Shown here: in pieces, positions 1-6,800 of the stretch
Layout of the letters: each line of letters begins with the position of its first letter
Numbering within the stretch: position 1 is the stretch's first letter
Assembly (NCBI RefSeq): GCF_000003605.2
Contig: NW_003149768.1
Coordinates: 288,316-309,861, forward strand
Source of the DNA: Saccoglossus kowalevskii
Taxonomy: Eukaryota; Hemichordata; Enteropneusta; Harrimaniidae
Direction: 5' to 3'
Length of the DNA stretch: 21,546 nt
Position numbers and translations under genes: made by a program
The notes under the pieces: model-generated
The model's input: only the letters and a program-made list of their open reading frames with translations
Told to the model about the DNA's origin: nothing
Databases searched by the model: none

Positions 1-43
1 CATACTCGTCTCATACAGTGCTGGAAATCCGACCACATCAACA

Positions 44-57
44 GGGGGGGGGGGGGG
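44..57 (+). repeat. Poly-G tract (G14)
   Basis: Fourteen consecutive G residues stand in an otherwise AT-rich region. This is a mononucleotide microsatellite, prone to length polymorphism and to sequencing error. Confidence 0.9.
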
Positions 58-236
58 TGCAGATATAAACTGGAATGGCCCATTGTGATAGTGCAGTACT
101 CTCAGCATACAAACCACAGTCTATGAACATTTTTTTTTCAGCTTTATAAATATTATAAACTCCACAGTTCAAACTAAAACAAAAAGTTCTACACTAATAC
201 ACTAGTGTTTGGTTCTGCCATACATGAGGTTTTAAA

Positions 237-451
237 GTACTGTAGAATACTTTATTTTCACTTGGAATTAATTTTCACTATTTTCTCTGAAGGAATGATT
301 CAGTGAAAATAAAAATCCAGCGAAAATACCTTTTTTCCAATATTATACATTTAACTCATCAGAAATCAGTGAAAATAAATTCCATACAAAACACTCGAAT
401 AGTGTTCTCAGCGAAAATGAACAGCAGCTAAAAGAAAATATTTTACAGTAC
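237..451. mobile_element. Palindromic MITE with TA-flanked CTGTA ends
   Basis: The two ends are inverted copies: GTACTGTA at 237-244 and TACAGTAC at 444-451, with the similarity running further inward (GAATACTTTATTTTC against the complement of GAAAATATTTTACAG). If the TA at each end is the target duplication, the element proper starts CTGTA, as in Tc1/mariner-type MITEs. Inside, CAGYGAAAAT occurs four times in the same orientation (301, 318, 367, 409), and an inner pair of TGGAATT..TTTTCACT segments is inverted. No coding capacity is present. The superfamily is inferred from the ends only. Confidence 0.6.
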
Positions 452-565
452 AAAACAGTGCTGTAAGATTACTTTGTGAAATGTCTCTCCTCATAAACTA
501 TTTTAAATAACACATTATCGTATTGCATTAATTCTCATATTTTAAATTATTTTGTTCTTTTATAC

Positions 566-578
566 AGAGTAATTCACT
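566..578 (+). other. Splice acceptor and 5' UTR part of the first coding exon
   Basis: A T-rich stretch ends in ATACAG at 562-567, and the start codon follows after 11 bases. This suggests the 5' UTR is split by an intron and that an upstream non-coding exon exists. The start context (CACTATGGG) has G at +4. A transcription start inside this segment, with no upstream exon, cannot be excluded. Confidence 0.5.
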
Positions 579-802
579 ATGGGTCGGCTTCCCTGGGGCA
601 GGAAGAATCCTCATGTTTGTGCCAGTTATGGTCCAGACACTGATCTCATGAAGTTCTATTCCACTATTTATTCAACAAAGTATGGCAAGGATCCATTTAC
701 TCCCAGATATGGAAAGCATGTTGGAACCGGTTACCAGTCAAACTTCCGACCTGGAGTGTATTACACCAAAAGACTGGATGACTTGGACAATCCAGCTATG
801 GG
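579..802 (+). CDS. SAXO5: SAXO5 coding exon 1
   Basis: Encodes residues 1-74 plus two bases of Gly75. It starts MGRLPWGRKNPHV, and the N-terminal region closely follows the vertebrate protein. It holds the first repeated motif, GTGYQSNFRP (residues 49-58). The donor is GG|GTAAGA. Confidence 0.92.
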
Positions 803-3800
803 GTAAGAAAAGAAATAAATAACCACACATTGTGTACATAAACAAAAAAATGTCATAACAATTCAGTTTTAATGATAAAATTATTATAATTTTCCCCAAA
901 TCACTTTATTGTGCTATTGTATACCACTTCAATTTTACAAGAGATAAATTATGTGAGTCAGTTAAAACTGTCATGTTTACAAACAAGCATCTACCCATGA
1001 GCCTTTGTCTTCTTAGTGTGTGTCGTTATCATCGCTTGGGACTCAATTCCCGCGTGTGCGCAGGTGACGACCCTCTCACTTTAAAATAGTGAAATTTTGT
1101 AGCAGTAAAAATGTTTCTGAAGTCCAACAAAATTGAGTGTTGAAAGCATTTTAATGCAGAATTAACTGAGTTACTTATGCAGTAATAGATTTTAATTTTA
1201 AACCATAAATCTGTTAATTTCAGACGTATCGTAGCTGACAATTACCACTCTATTACAACTAAGCATTACCAATCGTCCAGAGATTCCGACGGCACTGACC
1301 CCTTACCATGCAATCTACACATGCCTGGGAGTGGGTTTGTTCGCCAGGTTCCCATAACAACACCAATAGTGCGAGATGTAAGTAGAATTAATGTTAAAAC
1401 TCTTTGTATGGTAAATTACTGTATGTCTTCACCCTAGTCTCTCACTTAACACCTACCATACAAACACCAAATGTACAAACACTGGCTAGTCCTATTCTAT
1501 TGACTAAGGGTGTGGTCACTGTATATCTGCACTACAACAAAACATTTAGTTCTGGTTATCTGAAGCTTTTACAAAACAGACATAGAAAGCATTTTCTCCT
1601 GCTTTTTTTGTCAAAAATTTGTTTTTTCTGCATGTACACACATCATAAAATAAATTGCATTACATTTCATTTTAAAATGTACATCTTTTAAACCTGAAAC
1701 GAGTGCAATATTTTGATGTTATACATATAGGTATCTCAGATCACAGACAGACTGTGCTCAGATGGACCTCACTCAGATTTGTTCATTTCGTTATGATATC
1801 TTCAATTCTCTAATTGAAATGTGCATTGCTAACAGTGGAGCTTGCTTGTTTGATATTTCGTTCTTAAATGAAAACAAATATTTAATTAAAAGTAGCTTTA
1901 AATAATATATAGATATAGCTGAACACTAAAGTGTATTGCTCTGTGTTTTATATTATTATTATTATTATAATAATCTTTCCAATTATAGGTACATAGTGTA
2001 TGTGTTGATACGCGTGATCATGGTCCCGGAATAACTGCCAGTGGTGTATTACCCAAACACAAACCACGATTACATCATCTCAGATCTAAAGACCCAGTAG
2101 AACTTGAAAATGTTGGACACGTAAGTTTATTTATTAGTTTTTTAATATTGAGAATTAAATATGGTATTATTGTTTTTATCATCGTGTTGACTGTTCTCTT
2201 GACCTATGAATGGTACCATGGTATTGAACAGTAGACACGATTGTGGCACATGTGGGAAATAAAACACTATTTTAGGGAAAAACAACTCAACTCTCTCGCT
2301 CTTATCAAGATCTCGTCAGCCATTTCCTAAAACTAAACTGCTGTATTTCCCTTCATGCTCTAGGCATTATTGTGGTAAACACAGTAAAATGAAGTTCAAT
2401 GAATGAAATAGTATAATATAAAAACAATAATTCCAGTAGAAGGAAATTTGTCTATTTTCTCTTGGTTATTTTTATCCCTACACTTGTTTGACATGTTTTG
2501 TAGCCTGTTGGTCAGGTATTTGACGTAACTAAAATCAAAAATGTTAAGTTCCTGCTACTATCGCACTCCTCTACCTGATGAAAAACACTGATGCATTATT
2601 AGGGTCTTCCCAGGGATGGCTAACATGGCCTTTAAATACAATCTGACAAACTATAGGATTATGTCCACTCATTCGATAACAAAAATCAAATCGAATGAAA
2701 ACTTGACTTTAACTTTTCAGATATGTCACTTGTGGTTTATAAATTTACAATCCCTGATCTGAGCAAAGTTCACTCACCAGACATGTGACCTAATTACTGG
2801 TATCTACAATGAACTTTATTAACTAAAATTTTTCTTCATTTTTTTTACTGTTTCTTGTAAATTCATGCATGGTATTGTGGTTCATAAAGTCACTTTACTC
2901 TGTAAAGTATACAGATTAAATTCAGTAACTCAGACTATCCTACAAGATTTTGTTTACATTATTTAAGAAGTGTATGACGTTACAAGTATGTAAACACTCA
3001 AAACAGTTTACAATGAAAGTGTTAGGTTGGTACACTAGTATAATACATTTAACTTACATACTGGTATATTGTAAACTGTTTAATTGTTACGCTGTTTTGA
3101 TTTTTCATGATTTGATGATTTCATGGCATTCATTGAGACAAAAATTTGCAAAAGTCACTGATACTCTGTCTTAGAACCCCAGACAAATTTTCACTGACTC
3201 ACAAAAATAGTTTCTTGCTAAGTTAAAGTGATTATATGAAACATGAGTTTCTAATAGAATAAATATGGTTATGTACATAATAATATATTTATGTTATTAA
3301 AAATTGATTTATCTTTTGTGCAGTTAAAAGTTATTTGAAGAAGAAGGAATTTTGTATGATGGAAATTCAAAATTCTATTAACAAACTGAAATTGTCAGTC
3401 TAATGAATCACTGAAGTTTGAGCCTCTTTACATAAAATTCCCTTTTTTTCGATTATTATCTGAGATGTGTTACCTGACCTATACATTTCAAATAGTCTAT
3501 TGTTATGTTGTCGCTATTGCTCTCCAGGTCAATAAATTGGAATTACAAACTATTTGGTTCCTGTCATTGCCTTTTGTTGTTGTGATCTCATTGAATTAGT
3601 TGCATTCTTGTCCTGTCACACATACCTGCTTGGGAATATACTGTGTATTCAGAAGGTCAGAGGTCAAACAGTGATTTAGTGTGCTTCGGGTCATAGGTTT
3701 ATACTAGTGTTGTGGAGGGGCTAATAAAACCTTAAAATAATTATGATTGGCTTAGAATCGGCCATCATCACATGGTGCTATCAAAATCTCAGAGGAAACC

Positions 3801-6800
3801 CTGTGACTGCATACAATGGAAGTCTACTTTTTACAATTAATAAGGAAAAATAAATATGCAAAAATACATACATGTAGCCAATATCAGAAATGAAAATAAT
3901 TTAAGCACAAAAAAATAGGTCCCAGAAAACCACCTGTTGATTGGAAAAAGCAACAAGACTTTTTTCCCCTCTTCATTTTAGAACATGAATAATTGAATTA
4001 TTATGATTTGTTTACAGGGTCCAAGGTTCATGTCAACGGAGACACATGAACGTTTCCAGGGTATGCCCCATGCCAAGTGTAAGTATGAATAGTATTACTC
4101 TGTTTTTTTAAAGTGTTTTCTTGCTGTGCTAATGATTTGCAACATAGTAACTATTTAACAGCGTTAATTATAAATGAGCATTACGTCATTAATTTATTCA
4201 TAAGGTCCTTCGATTCAGACACTGGAGTGAAATACATTCATAAAAATTACGTTCATAGAATAAACCTGCATTTGATGTTGCCAAGACTTTGTCAAAAACA
4301 AAATAAAAAGACACGATCTTCAAATCGCCAGTCTTGTCACTTGCATTTGTTACCAGACTTTCATTTGTCATGGGTATGCAATCATAATAAACACTTGAAT
4401 TTGTAAACAAATCCTAAATAATAACTTTATTTTTGTTATTGCACATTATTTGGCATTTATAATTTGTAAACGTGAATAAATATTGCCGTGCATTTCTAGT
4501 GTACGTATTATACTTTAGTATTATCCGACCATTTCAATAAATGGTAAAGTGTTTAGTTCACTATTCTATAAAACAAACTGCACAGACTATAAATACCACA
4601 AGCTTGAACTTCACTTTTTGGGTTTTGCTGCAATTAATACACAGCTTTTAAAATTGGATTAAAAACAAAAGTTTTGGTGATGGAAATATTGAGGGCGCTA
4701 TTCATAATCAATAGAGGGAATGCTAATCACTGTTTATGCTTTTCACTTTTTTTAAGTTTGTTCGTCTATAGAATTAAATAGCTTGGAATCTATTAATAAT
4801 TTTTTTCAAAATTTATTCATTTGTGCAACAACAATCATAAGTGAATCATATCGTTTCATGTTTTTGTCTAAAAATGATAATCAATTGCATATATAATCAA
4901 AATTATACAATAATCAATTATAATAACAAATTTATTTTTATATATTACTTATTTTATTACTGCATGCTTGTTTTCTTACTAACTGGGTGATGTGTTTTCT
5001 TCCTTTCTTTGCTGCATGATAACCAATATAATACATTTTTTTTAAAAATGTGTCATTGCCACGTACTTTACGTGTCTTACATTGGCGTGATTCATTGACG
5101 CATGCTGACTTCATTATACATGTGTTCTCTATGCAGTACATGGTAAGATAATCAAACAAATATGTTTTGTAATCATTTAATCTTAAAAAATCCCATCAAT
5201 GTTAATTTGTCACAGTTGTCATGAAGCATGGGTTCATATGTCATGTAAACAAATGATGTATTTGATTTGCGTTATTTACATCACATGGTACCCATGATGC
5301 AGTGCGGCAACTGTGCGCTTCAAGTTAGATAAATTCCTTTATACACGTAGTATTGTTGGTGTTTTATTCTCCATAGTGATTTTACTATGTTGTCAACTTT
5401 CAGTAGATTTGATTTCTAATTCATATCAAACTCTTTTAATTATTCTGTTGACAAATTGTGCAGAAGTCTATAAATATTCTATAGTAACAGCGGTATCAAC
5501 TGACTAAGACTGAAATATTATTATATATGCAGCAATTTCTATGTGCTATGTGCTAAATTTTGACTTTGAAAGTCGGTGACCTTTCACCTCCAAAGTTCAA
5601 GTTCTATACATGTATTATCCATTTGACATTTTTCAAGTATATAATAATGTACAACGTAGTGTTCATTAGTTTAGTTATATGTTTAAACAATAATATAAGA
5701 TGCTGTCTGTAATTGTTATAGATTATAGAGTATAGTTTAGAATAATGTAAGATAAGTATAAATTTCTTAATAAATTAGTATTAAACCCTTTGAGTGCCCA
5801 AGTCAACTTAAGACACCATTCAATAAAATAGTACCATTCATAGTATGTTCTCTTCTTTATGAAATGGTGTGAAGATTTCAAAAATAGAAGCATTGTCACA
5901 TTTTGTTTGTTAAATATTAAATTGAGTGAAAATTACAGAAAAAAATTACCTAAATTTAAGCTGGAAAACAATATGGTGCTCAAAGGGTTAACATTGTTAA
6001 CAGTTACGGTAACTTATTTTATTGTCACAGTAATTTTATGTCTTTATTTTAATGGTGGGCACGGATAACACTCACAGGCACTGAACGAATGTACAGAACT
6101 TGTTTTTAAATTTGAACCTCAAGCTGAAATGTATTTCATGACCTGTATTCAATTCAGAGTGGCCTACAGACAAAGGGCTTAACACTGCAGCGAAAACCAC
6201 ATAGTTTTTGTTTCCATGGTAACAAGTTCAGGAACCCCATCAATTTGTCATCATCTCCTTATTATTTTTTTGAACTTTTCTTTCAGCAAAATATCTAGAA
6301 TTCTTATTGTTGTTTCGTTGTTGTCCATCTTTTTCAGAAATTCAGATTTCATTAATTAAATCAAAATCATAGTCCATCCAGTCACTAATGAGAAAATTGA
6401 TATGTACTGTGTCAATGAAGTAATGTATTCTACCAAATGAATATGTTTAAAAGTTAGGGCAGTGTGTGTGTTTGAATTTCATGTGAATGACAGGTATAAC
6501 TTGAATGTATTGTATATTGAACATGACATGCCATATGACCACTGCCTTTCAATAAACAAACAAATATGTTGGCTATTACTTATTTGTGTGTTTGTTGTTT
6601 ACTTCCTCAGTGAATACACAACATAAATCGGTGGGCAATAATGAAGAGACGGGATATACGCACGCTTATAACATTGAACCAATCACCTTCCATCCTGCAT
6701 CGCCACATAAGAATGTTAGACCTGTGAGTATTGCAATTTGATTTGAATATATCGACCAATAAATTTGTTTGTTTTAGATGAATTCATTTATTTTGGTCCA

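Larger units (their letters stand above)
1..578. other. Upstream non-coding flank of the SAXO5-like gene
   Basis: No open frame here resembles a known protein. The stretch holds a 14-base G tract, a palindromic MITE and, at its right end, a splice acceptor followed by 11 bases of 5' UTR. I could not identify the promoter or the first non-coding exon. Either may lie in this flank or beyond the left edge. Confidence 0.6.
4079..6610 (+). other. SAXO5 intron 4
   Basis: Phase 1, 2532 bp, the longest intron. It holds an imperfect palindrome (5212-5314) and a piggyBac-like MITE (5781-5991). Several 60-97-codon frames on both strands show no similarity I recognise and are treated as chance. Confidence 0.8.

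Noticed and set aside
1404-1691. 95-codon plus-strand open frame in intron 2
   Set aside because: It lies wholly inside a well-defined intron, has AT-rich intron-like composition and no recognised similarity.
4113-4406. 97-codon plus-strand open frame in intron 4, and the antisense frame at 4198-4410
   Set aside because: Both strands are open over the same stretch by chance. Neither shows a motif, and exon 4 ends at a strong donor just upstream.
6551-6556. AATAAA within intron 4 as a premature polyadenylation site
   Set aside because: AATAAA is frequent in AT-rich introns, and the downstream exons continue the conserved protein in frame.
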